64,000 bases of DNA, taken from contig NW_023601543.1 in assembly GCF_014898055.3 (NCBI RefSeq), positions 13,849,314-13,913,313 of the forward strand. Reading direction: 5' to 3'. The notes beneath the pieces are model-generated. The model was not told the origin of the DNA, did no database searches, and was given only the letters and a program-made list of their open reading frames with translations. Shown here piece by piece: positions 32,790 through 43,390 of this stretch (its first letter is position 1; every line of letters starts with the position of its first letter). The translations under genes were made by a program, and so were the position numbers. This DNA is from Talpa occidentalis (lineage: Eukaryota > Chordata > Mammalia > Eulipotyphla > Talpidae).

Positions 32790-33470
32790 CCTCCCCCACT
32801 CCCCAAGTTATGGCCACCTGGAACCTGAGAATATGACATTATTAACAAATAGGCTCTTTTTTTAAGATTTATTTATGCATACAAGAACTGGGGTGTAAGG
32901 CAGAGGTGCGGGGGGCGGGAGGTGAGAGGATTCACCAGAGAAAGTGGGGAGCAGAACAGGCAGATCTACTGAAATACACTGCTGAGGGGAGCAGCTGGTG
33001 AGGCAGGAGAGGTCTGCTGCGCCATGTGGGTCAGCTCCCTGGCCTGCAGGGGATTGAACTCCTGTTGCAGTGGCTGGGGATAGCTTGATAGTGCTTCTTT
33101 AACCCCTGCGCCACCAGGGAGGCACAGCAAATAGGGTCTTTTCAGATGTAATCAGTTAAGAGTCTTAAGATGAAATCATCCTATTTTTGGGGGGCCCCTA
33201 GTGCAATTACTGATGTCCTTATAAAAAGAGGAGGAAGCACAGAGACCAGCAAGGAGCGCCGTGTGGGGATGGAGGCGGATGGAGGCGGATGCAGGGCAGT
33301 GTGTGTCAGGGGCTGTAGGCGACCACCCAGAGCCAGGGGAGAGGCATACGCTGGGCTTTTCCTCACAACCTCCAAAAGGAACCCACCCTGCCAATGCCAG
33401 GATTTCGGATTCTTGCCTCCTGAACTGTGAGAGGATAAATTTCTGTTGTTAAGAGTCGACCCAAGGACTT
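32790..33470 (+). repeat. Old interspersed repeat, class not identified
   Basis: 'aagttatggccacctggaac', 'gatgtccttataaaaagagg' and 'gaactgtgagaggataaatt' recur in the same order on the minus strand at 53130-53530, so both are copies of one old family. It is split by the SINE at 32861-33125. Confidence 0.6.
32861..33125 (-). mobile_element. tRNA-SINE, antisense
   Basis: Full element. Target repeats ACAAATAGGCTCTTTT (32845-32860) and AGCAAATAGGGTCTTTT (33126-33142). Confidence 0.92.
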
Positions 33471-35029
33471 GTTACACCCAAGGAAACAGTGATTTAAAGA
33501 GCTAAGATTTGAATCCAAACAGCAGGCTCCTGTGTTTGTCCTCTTAACCTTCATGTTGGCATTTGTTTCTGGAACTTGGGTAGAAGGTGACTCTGTGTGT
33601 GAATGAGCACACGCGCGTGTGTGCACACCTGCATGTGTTCTGTGGTCAACAACCAGCAGCGTATCTACTACCCTCACATCCAGTTGAAGAAGGTGGTAGG
33701 GGTCCTCCCCTGGTGACCCCAAGTGAGTAATAGCCTGGGCCCCCTGAGTGCCAATTTTCTCATCTGAACAATTAGGAATTTGCGCTAGATGGTCTCTAAG
33801 GCCCCTTCCAGTTGTGACATTTTATGAGCCTATGATTCATGGTTTTGCACAGTGACAGTAGTGAGAGCAGGTTGTGGATGAGGGGATAAAAGATATATAT
33901 TATATGTAATTGACTGGTTTTCAAAAGGCCTGTGGATAAAAACCCTATTATGGAAAATTTTTCATTATCTTTCCCTGTTGTTCTTTGAAAATCTGCTTCT
34001 CTCGGCTCCCGCACCTCCTGCACATCCATATGCATCCCCACACCCACACACATGCCCGGAGACTCCTCTGCCATGCAGAAGAGCAAGTTTGTATTTATGA
34101 ATTTCAAGCTGGAACAGAAGGAAGAGGTCAGGGTATGAGTGTCCAGCAGTTCCTGGCAAGGAGAAAGGCATTGTGGGGAGGGGAGAGGGCTCCAGAGACT
34201 TGGGGCTGGAAAGTGTTATTAAGTATGTTCATTAATGAGCCCAAGAAGGAAATGACTAATAAATTGATGGAAGGAGGCTGATGGCACCAAACCACTTGGT
34301 TAATTAAAACCACAGAGGTCTTGGAGTGACTTTGAAGAGCCTCTGAGGATGGAAGTAGTTGATAGGAGGCAAATAAAGAATAAAACTGAGAAAGACCATT
34401 CAGGGTCATTGTTGAAAGACTGTCCCTCCCATGGAGAGGTATGTAAGACTGAGAAAAGACAAAAGGACAAAATACGGTAATTCCCAAAAATCTTCGCTGG
34501 CATCCTTCTCCTGGCACTGAAAGTGCCCCAACACTTGCATGCATCTTTTTAAATGGTGTGATGCTTGCGTGGCTGTGACCATAGCTGCTTTCCTAGCAAC
34601 CACTGGGAATGGGTCCGGGCCTAGTTTCAGAGCAAATGAGGGGAGCTCAGTGCCCAAGAAACCCTCTCAATTATCGGTCAGGTGGAAGGGTATATTGAGG
34701 GTGTTTTCTGTTGCCAACAGCCAAGTGAGAAAATCTCCCAAGCTGGAGTGTACCTTATTCCAGATTAGTCCCCAGAAGTTGTATCAAATGGAAATGATCT
34801 TGGAAATTGTCACAGAACCAATCTGATTGGTGGGTGGTCATTTGCAGAACAAGGCAGGCACCTGTCTTTAAGGCTTATTCTGTCTCTCTTGGCAGAATGG
34901 TAAAGCACAAATACTAGAGGTCTGGAGTCAGACTAGACATGGCATGTCACTCAACCTCACTAGATCTTGGTTCCATCATTAATTAAATGGAAAAAATTAT
35001 ACTGCTTACCAGATAGGCTTGTTTCTAAT
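33471..35029. other. Intergenic, one MIR, otherwise unassigned
   Basis: About 34890-35020 is a sense MIR ('tactagaggtctggagtcag', 'actcaacctcactagatctt'). About 33605-33635 is a CG/TG alternation (ACACGCGCGTGTGTGCACAC). The rest looks like ordinary unique DNA with no coding evidence. Confidence 0.5.
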
Positions 35030-35245
35030 CTACAACACGGTGATTATAATTAACAATTATACATTATATACTCAAAAGTTGTTAAGAGGAGATTTTAAAT
35101 GTTGTTGCTATAAAAAAAGAAGCAATTGAGTGAGGGATGAAGTGGTTAACTAACCTAACTTTATAGTAGTAATCACTTAGCAATACATATGTGTATCAAA
35201 TCATTACATTGCACATCTAGAATTATATATGTTGTGCTAATCATA
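35030..35245 (+). repeat. Old LINE-1 3' UTR end, sense
   Basis: 'acacggtgattataattaac', 'gttgttaagaggagatttta' and 'tatcaaatcattacattgca' follow the 3' UTR of middle-aged mammalian L1s. It lies directly left of the inverted L1. Confidence 0.6.
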
Positions 35246-35985
35246 CCTCTGCATCTATTGATATGATCATATGATTTATATATTTTCTTTTGTTGATATG
35301 GCAATTGATTTTCAGATGTTGAACCATCCTGTGTCCCTGGACTAAATCCCAAGTGGTTATGATCTATGATCCTTTTAATGCAAACAATTCAGTTTGATAA
35401 GATTTTATTGAGGATTTTGGCATCTATGTTCATCAAGGAAATTGGTCTGTAGTTTTCTTTTCCTGGTAATATCTTTGTTGGTTGTGCTATCAAGGTAATG
35501 CTGGCCTCCTAGAATGTGTTTGGAAGCATTCATCTTTGAAGTTTTCATAGAACTCACTAATGAAACTATATGGTCCTAGGCTTTTGGGTTTTGGAAGACT
35601 TTTGATTACTGTTTCAATTTCCTTGCCTGTAATTGGTCTGTTCAGGTTTTCTATTTATTCCTTATTCAGTCTCAAAATGAATATTTCTAAGAATTTGTCC
35701 ATTTCTTCTAGAATATTTAACTTACTGGCATATGGATTTTCATACTATCTCTCATGATCCTCTGTATTTCTAAGGTATGTGTTGTATCTTCTCTTTCATT
35801 TCTAATTCTATTTATTAGACTTTTCTCCCTTTTTTTTTCTTTAATAACATAGGTAGAAAAGCCTAGCTTTTCCAGGAAGCAACTTTTGGGTTCATTGATC
35901 TTTTGGACTATCCTTTAGCTTTCTAAATTATTTATTTCTGCTGTAATTTTCATTATTTCCTTCCTTCTACTGGCTTTTGGTTTTT
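35246..35985 (-). mobile_element. Inverted 5' part of a twin-primed LINE-1
   Basis: Read on the minus strand this is ORF2 upstream of and into the RT domain, ending at 'atatcaatagatgcagagg' (35260-35246). The sense block that begins at about 35986 continues from exactly there in the L1 (GAAAGCATTTGATAAGATTC, encoding the KAFDKI motif). This is the classic 5'-inversion (twin-priming) structure. Confidence 0.85.
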
Positions 35986-36872
35986 AGAAAGCATTTGATA
36001 AGATTCATCATCCATTTATGATAAAAACCCTCAAACATGGGGATAGACGGGACAGACCTCAATATAATATGGGCAATATATGACAAACCCACAGCTAACA
36101 TACTCAGTGGTGAAAACCTGAAAGTTTTTCCTTTAAGATCTAGTATAAGACAAGAGAGCCCACTTTTACCACTACTAGTATTGGAAGACCTAGATAAAGC
36201 AACTAGGCAAGAGGATCCCATCAAAAGCAACTTGGATCCCATATAAGTTGCTTGGAAAAAAGGAATAAAATTATCACCATTTACAGATGACATAATAGAC
36301 ATAGAAATCCCTAAAGACTCTGCCAAACACCATTTGAAACAATAGACCAGTACCGTAAAATAGTAGGTTACAGAATTAATTTACAAAAATCAGTTGCATT
36401 CCTATATGCAAACAATGAGCCAGAAGTGAAAGAAATAAACAATCCCATTTACAACCACATCAAAAAGTACTGAATAACTCGGAGCAAACTTAACAAAGGA
36501 GGTGAAGGACATGTGCAGTGAAAGCTATAAAACATTGCTAAAAATATAGAAGAGACACAGAAATAGAAAGATATAACTTGCCGTGGATTAGAATATTAAT
36601 GTTAAAATATCCATGTTACCTCAAACATACATAGATTCAATGCAATTCTTATCAAAGTTTCAGTCTTCAAAGAAATAGATCAAACACTATTAAAATTCAT
36701 ATGGAACCACAAAAGACCCTGAATAGCCAAAGCACTCTTGACAAAAAAAGAATGATGGTATCACACACCCAGACTTAACCTATACTACAAAGCTATAGTA
36801 ATCAAAATATTATGATCCTGAATAAAAATAGACACAGACCAATGAAATAGAATTGAGAGCCCAGAAATAAGC

Positions 36873-36877
<5 letters not shown>

Positions 36878-36914
<37 letters not shown>

Positions 36915-36972
36915 CAAAAACACTAATTCAAAGAGATATGCACATGCATATATATATATATATATACAGTTA
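36878..36972 (+). repeat. AT repeats enclosing a duplicated L1 segment
   Basis: Two AT dinucleotide tracts flank 36913-36947, a 35-bp near-copy (one mismatch) of the element's own later sequence at 37756-37790. At this point a normal L1 ORF2 has no such insert. Confidence 0.85.
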
Positions 36973-37975
36973 ATATATGACAAGTGCATACATTGGAAAA
37001 AGAGGAGTATCTTCAACAAATGATGCTGGAAAAACAGGACAGCAACATGCCAAGTGAATGAAATTAGACTGCTTTCTCACATTATATAAAAAAATGACTT
37101 AAAATGGATTAGTATTAGATGTAAAACTTGAAACCATTAAATACATAGAAGAAAACATAGGAAAAACTATTGATGACATAGGCCTCACTGATGTCTTTGT
37201 GGATTCATCTCCAATGGCAAGAGGATATTAAACAAATGGGAATACATCAAACTAACAAGCTTCTGCACAGTGAAAGAAACTCATTTAAAAAAAAGAAGAC
37301 ATCCTGCTGAATGGGAGAAAATATTTACACATTATACATCTGGTAAGGGTTTAATATCCAAGACCTATGAGGAACTCCTACAACTCAACCAAAAGAAAAC
37401 ACAGAACCTAATCAAAAAATGGACAGAAGAATTAAAAAAGACTCTTCTCCAATAAGGACACAGAGAAGGCTAGTAGGTACCTGGAAAGTTCTTTATGAAT
37501 TGTCATCAGGGAATTTCAATGAGAACTACAATGAGGTACCACCTCATATCTGTGAAAATAGCCCATATCTAAAAGACAAGTCTTTTTGACAACAACAAGT
37601 TCTGATGAGGATATAGAGACAAAGGAATCCTTGCACACTGCTGTTATGGATGGAGACTGGTCTAATTCTTATGGAAACAGCATGGAAATTTCTCAAAATA
37701 TTAAAAAAGATCTACCATATAATACAGCAATTTCACTCCTAGTTATGTACCTGAAAACAAAAACACTAATTCAAAGGGATATGCACATGCCTATGTTTAT
37801 TGGAGTACTATTTACAAATGCCATGTTATGGAAATAACCCAAGCACCTAAGGACAGATGACTGGATTACGAAGATGTGGTATATTCACAACATAATACTA
37901 CCCAACTATAAAAAATTATAAACTTTTGTTATTTGTGACAATGTTGATGGAACTGGAGGGGATGATGCTAAGTGA

Positions 37976-38192
37976 AAAGAGGAGAAAGACAAATACCAGA
38001 TGGTATTTGTGGAATATATATATATATATATATATATATATCCATATATAGGCGTATGGTGGTGGCATTAATAGAGTAATGAGTTATGTCCATTCTGAGG
38101 TACACGAAAGACATCTAGATATATATATATATCCATATATATATATATATATATTCCACAAATACCATCTGGTATTTGTCTTTCTCCTCTTT
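37976..38192. repeat. Fold-back inverted repeat inside L1 3' region
   Basis: About 37976-38020 (GAGGAGAAAGACAAATACCA ... then AT) recurs as its reverse complement at about 38148-38192. Between the arms are AT tracts and a 70-bp segment of non-L1 origin (38049-38118). Confidence 0.9.
38049..38118 (-). repeat. 70-bp inverted copy of downstream flank
   Basis: Exact reverse complement, as far as I can read, of 38690-38759, which lies beyond the L1 3' end in L2-like DNA. The source ends in CTAG at both sides. Confidence 0.92.
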
Positions 38193-38337
38193 ATATATAT
38201 ATATATATAAATAAAATAAATATATATATAAATAAAAAATATATATAAATAAATATATATATAAATATATATATATAAAAAATATATATAAATAAATAAA
38301 TAAATATATATATAAATAAAATAAATATATATATATG
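38193..38337. repeat. AT-rich microsatellite cluster
   Basis: Interspersed (AT)n and (AAAT)n units, following the right arm of the fold-back. Confidence 0.95.
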
Positions 38338-38689
38338 GAATATAGGGAAACAAAGCAAAGGGTCAGACAGAACCAGACAAACCTTTGAAGTGTCACTGTA
38401 GAATTGAAGCTACCAGAAGGTGAAGGTGGGGGTGAGGAGTAAAGGAGGGCTGAGGCTCAATGGGCTATGGTGGAGGATCATGGGCACTTTGGTGGTAGGC
38501 ATGGTGTGGTAACATACATCTGCAGAGGTGTGATCCTGTACCTCTGACTCATACACAGTGTTATAAACCAGGGTTGCTTAAAAAAATTCAATAAATCTGG
38601 GTACAATAAGACAATAGCACTGAAGGAAAAAAAGATAATATACCATACTTGGAGTATAGTAAATAAATAGCAGCCTTTGTTATTTTCTT

Positions 38690-39330
38690 CTAGATGTCTT
38701 TCGTGTACCTCAGAATGGACATAACTCATTACTCTATTAATGCCACCACCATACGCCTAGTTTCTGAAAGTACAAACTTAAGACTCATCTCCATCTCTGC
38801 TTTCTTTCAGCCCTGCATTCAACTGATCACCAAGGTCTGGTTCTTCTCTATCTTGGTGGCCCACATTGCCTCAGTCCTAGCGCAGACGATCATTATTTCT
38901 CAGCCAGTCTATTGCGAAGTCCCCTAACTAGTTCCTGTCCCCCCCCCATGCTACCCTCCAATCTCCACAGTGAGCCCAGATAAGTTTCCCCAAACACAAA
39001 TATGGTCATGTCACTGGATTTTACCTTAAAATATTTCAGACCATATTTCCTTACAGATCAAACCCACACTCCTTATTTTTCCCTATAAGAAAATTGGCAG
39101 CTCTTTTCCTGTGCAGACTTTTGTCCATTCTGCAGTAGAGCCCCACTGGATCCTTTCCCCAAACATGCTATACTAGTTCACCTCTCCCTGCCCTTATAGA
39201 CACTGCTTCTTTTTCTTACTCTAGTTGAACTCCTACTCCTCTTTCAAAGTTTGGCTGAGATATTCCTTTCGTTGGGAAGTCCTCCCTTTTCTTCCCAAGC
39301 AGACGTCTATGTGTCCTCCTAACATCCCCA
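38690..39330 (+). repeat. L2-like LINE remnant
   Basis: Phrases of the L2 family: 'caactgatcaccaaggtctg', 'ggtcatgtcactggatttta', 'caaacccacactccttattt', 'gttgaactcctactcctctt'. It includes the source of the 70-bp inverted copy. Confidence 0.6.
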
Positions 39331-41689
39331 GAAGCATTTATCCCAGCCCCATATCCAGCCCTCCTCTTGCTCTCTAAAGACTGTCTGCTTATTCCACTGC
39401 GCAGGCACTCCCCAGCCCCTGCAGCACTCAGACTAAGCTAGCATAGTCCAAGGAATAGAATCAAAGCATCAGACCTGGCCAGTCAGTGTCCTGGGCCCTG
39501 CTCTTCCTGTTTCTCCAAAACAAGCCCTGCCATGGTCCCCCAGGGATCTTGAGGAATGCAGAAAATGCAGCTGACAGGAACCATGTTGAACAAGCTGGTA
39601 CCACTGGATAAAATCTTCTCATAACAAGCCCTGATCAGTTTCCTGTCTTCAAGATAAATGACCCAGCACTGATGACTGTGTAATTACCAGTTTTCCTAAT
39701 TGAATGTCGAGGGCCTTGCTTTTGGAAACCCGTGGCTTAGATCCCCTCTGTCCAACTCCTATGTAAATATATGTATTCTCTCTGGTCTGGATTCAAATTC
39801 AATGAACAGTGTTGTGTATCTGCCACATGCCAGGTATTTTGCAAGGCATTTTTAAAACACAACCTCATTTAATCATCATGACAATATTTTCTGCTGGATA
39901 GCATTATCTCCATTTGAAGTATTATATGGAAACTGATGCCTCCAGTGATGTACGAATTGCTTAAGATTAACCAGTTAATGTAAATAACAGATCACCTTCT
40001 AGTGAGTTCTAATGATGTTGCCTGGCACTCTATATTCCATGGTTATTACTTCATCAACATAACCACTGTGGAAAAGTAGATAGCCTCATTTCCGTTTTAG
40101 AGTTGTGGAACATGGGACTTAGAGAAATGACCTGGTTTGACTATATCTCAGGATTAACATGACCGATATGTCAGGATTAATAAGTGTGAGAGCTGGGACT
40201 CTGAACCCTGTCTCTGTCTTCAGGCCCAGTAACCATTCTACCATACCACATGGGCTCTTTTTCCCTGATCATCTCAGAGGTCCCCAAGTGGGAGGGCTGT
40301 GCCTCCCCTGGCTTCGAGAGCCGTGTTCACTGTGCTATTGGGTAGGAAGCACAAACAAGGGAATGGAGCCAGTTTGGTCCAATTAAAATTGGGGGGGGGG
40401 AGATGATCCCTGAGGGAGTCAGGCCATTTTGTAGCACATGGGCCTGCCTTTTCAGGTCCCTCTTCAAATCCCTAGGTTCTGGGGGAAAGCTACTCCTCTG
40501 AGAATGGAGTGAAGTTTCAGTAGAGAAACATTTCTACTGCAGACCCATTACTCTGAGAGGTAACCTTTGCTGAGAAAAAGTGAGAAGAAATAGAGCTGAA
40601 TCTCTGCTAATTAACTTTTCCAGATAGTCCTCTTTTAGGAGACACGTGGATGATGTAGCTGGAACTTAAGCCAGCATCCTTCCTGGGAGCCAGTAGATTC
40701 CTGTGTGTTCCTGGATCTCAGTTTCACAAGAACCCAATGAAGGGATGGGCCAGAAAGGCTCTAAACTCCATCTACTTTGAATGTTCTATGGTTCTAGGTC
40801 CCCAAGAAGCTATTGTTGATAGGTTGCTAATTGCCGGCGCCAGCTCCCAGGTCAGAGTCAGCAGAGGCATGTACCCCAGCAGTCAGCTTTGGACATAGCA
40901 CCCCAGTTACATACTTCATCTTCTTCCTGACAGGCTCTTAAAGTAAGTGGACTGATGGAGTAGACAGGAAAATGATGACTCTGGCAGAGTCAGCAAGATT
41001 CCTCACTCCCCCAACCACCACCCAGAGCCACAGCCAAATGAAATGGCTCTTGGAACAGAACTGGCTCATTCCATTAAGGAGATGAGAGCTCTATTAATTG
41101 GGAAGAAACTTTGAAAGGCAGAGAGGTCAGCAACCAGTGCCCATGGCTAGCACGACTCTTTGGGGAGGACAAATGGGAGGATTCTGCAGGCTTGGTGTAG
41201 GCTACAGGTTTCAGAGGAAGGAGGCAGCTGAGCTCCAATGGACAGCACCAGCCTGGCAAATACAATTAGCACCGATTGGAGATAGCCTCTTCCACTCCTC
41301 ACTCGTGACAATTCTAGTTCTTTCAGCAGCACTGTATCCTGTGTCCACAAACCTCAGCTTACTGCCATTCCTTTGGAATCTATCCTTTCTGTTTTCAATA
41401 GCATGTCTTATTTTGGATACTGTAGAATATTTCAAGCACGGTAGAAGGCTTTCTCAAGGTCCTGCTGGAAAACGCTTCCCTAAGAGTTAACCACTTTTCC
41501 AGAGTCATGTGCAGGGCTTGTTAAAGCACAGATGACTTTCATTTTCTGAGATTCTGATTCAGGGGATCCGGTGGGGCCCAGGAATTTGCACTTATAATAT
41601 GTTCTCAGGTGCTGCTGGTGCCTTGAGGACCACGGCACAAGTGTGACTTCTATCAGCATCAAACGGTTTTGCTTGTTTTTCAATGCATT
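39331..41689. other. Intergenic with two MIRs
   Basis: About 39815-40000 and about 40020-40260 are decayed antisense MIRs ('tgccacatgccaggtatttt', 'cctcatttaatcatcatgac'; 'cctcatttccgttttagag'). No coding or RNA gene is supported in the rest. Confidence 0.5.
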
Positions 41690-42180
41690 CTTTTTGTCTG
41701 TCTACTTTTAACTCAAACTTATGTCTGAAAATTCATCCATGTTGTGAAGTGTTCTTTTTTCTTTTTGTGCTGTATTTTTTGTAGTTCATTGTATGTAATA
41801 TAGCACATTTTACTTATTCATTCTGCTATTGATGGATATTTATTTCCAGTTAGGTATGATGCATAATATGGCTGTTGTGACTATTTTTGTACATTTTTTG
41901 GTGGACATATACACTCATTTCTCTGTATACCTGGCTGTAGATCAGCTGCATCATAGGGTAGGTATATATTTTCTCACTTTGTTAGAAACTCCCAAACAAT
42001 TTTCCAAAGAAATTGTACGTATTTGTATTTCTACAAGCAGAGTGTGAGAGTTCCATTTGTTCCTCATCTTTGCCAACATTTGTCTTTGCCACTCTCATTT
42101 TAACTTTTAGGCATTTTGGTGTATGAGCGTGTGTGTGTGTAGTGGTGACTCATCATCTCAACCTACATTTCGAATGGCAA
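41690..42180 (-). repeat. Old LINE-1 fragment, antisense
   Basis: 'aaattcatccatgttgtgaa', 'ttattcattctgctattgat', 'aactcccaaacaattttcca' read as antisense L1 ORF2 end. A short TG run follows at about 42131. Confidence 0.7.
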
Positions 42181-42589
42181 TTTAACTAGATTCCATAGCG
42201 TGGAACTGTTATGAGAGAGGGGATCGCTCGGCAAATGGTATGGTGAGCACTGTGCAAACCAACTCAAATGGTATGGTGGAGCACTGGGTGGAGAAGGCAT
42301 GGGGAAATCCCAGGTTTTTTACTTTTGGGGTTTTTCTTTTCTCCCTGTGCACACAAGACAGTTCTCTCCTCGGAATGTAGCAGGGACCTCAAGACTAATC
42401 TTTGAACTAGAGAATACTGAGCTATCTGGTGTCAGTGCTTGAGATGGGAATGAAGATGGTGTATTAAAAGTACAGACAGAGGCCAATGTGGTTGAAGTGT
42501 AAGGAATAGGGGTGAAGATATAGATGATGTTAGATCAACAAGGACCATCCTTAAGAGGCTCTTGCAGGATAAAGAAAAGAAATTGAGTT

Positions 42590-43390
42590 TATTTTAAGCA
42601 TGATGGGATTCCCATAAAAGGTTTGGGGCAGGAGTGTAACAGGGTATGATTTATGTTTATTTTAAGATTTATTTATTTATTTATGCATATAGGAGCTGAG
42701 GTACAGGCCAGAGATGTGGGGGGGTGAGAAGATTCACCAGAGACAGAGTGGGGAGCAGAACAGGCAGACTGACAGAATACAATGCTGAGGGGAGCAGCGG
42801 GCAAGACAGGAGAGGTCTGCTGCGCCATGTGGATGGCTCCCTGGCCTGCTGGGGATCAAACTCGTGCTGCAGAGGTTGCGGATAGCTTCATAGGGTGGTG
42901 CTTAACCCCTTGCGCCACCAGGGAGGCCCCTGACTTACGTTTTGAAAAGATCACTCTGGGTGCTGTGTGGAACAGTGTTTCTCATCCTTGAATACATGTT
43001 GGACTCAACTAGTAAGATTTAAAAAATACTTATTCCTGAGTCTTACCTCCTGAGATGAGATTCTGATACAACTGGCCTGAATTATAGCTTGGATGGTAGG
43101 AGTGAAGGCAGAGACAGGTGGGCATATCAATATTTGAGAGATATTTTGGATGTGGAATATACTGGGTTTGGAGTTTCACTATCATCTATAGTAAGAGGGA
43201 GGAGTAAAAGACATGACCTAGTAAGTGGGGTACCATTCGTTGAAATTATTGAGGGAGGAAGAGCAGGTGGGGTTGAGAATGTGAGGTCAGTTTTGGATTG
43301 TTGAACTTACGGTAAGTGAGCTATTCGAGGAGGTAGAAGGGCTCCATAATGGATTGGATGTGGCGAGGGGAGATGAAGAGAAAGAACCCG
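42590..43390 (+). repeat. L2-like repeat split by a SINE
   Basis: 'ttggggcaggagtgtaacag' before and 'acgttttgaaaagatcactc' plus 'ggattggatgtggcgagg' after the SINE belong to one old family, also seen at 47805-48660. Confidence 0.5.
42660..42930 (-). mobile_element. tRNA-SINE, antisense
   Basis: Full element on the minus strand, ending CTTGCGCCACCAGGGAGGCC. The flanks 'tgatttatgttt' and 'tgacttacgttt' are a diverged target duplication. Confidence 0.9.

Larger units (their letters stand above)
35986..38610 (+). mobile_element. Direct part of the twin-primed LINE-1
   Basis: Decayed ORF2 from the RT domain ([15 protein letters not shown] at about 35988) to the C-terminus (about 37840-37960), then a 3' UTR and 'ttcaataaatctgggtacaa' at about 38587. 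Numerous stops are present. The element is interrupted by AT repeats carrying foreign inserts (36878-36972 and 37976-38337, see those entries). Confidence 0.85.

Noticed and set aside
38084..38396. Minus-strand frames rich in Y and I
   Set aside because: Translation of AT microsatellites.
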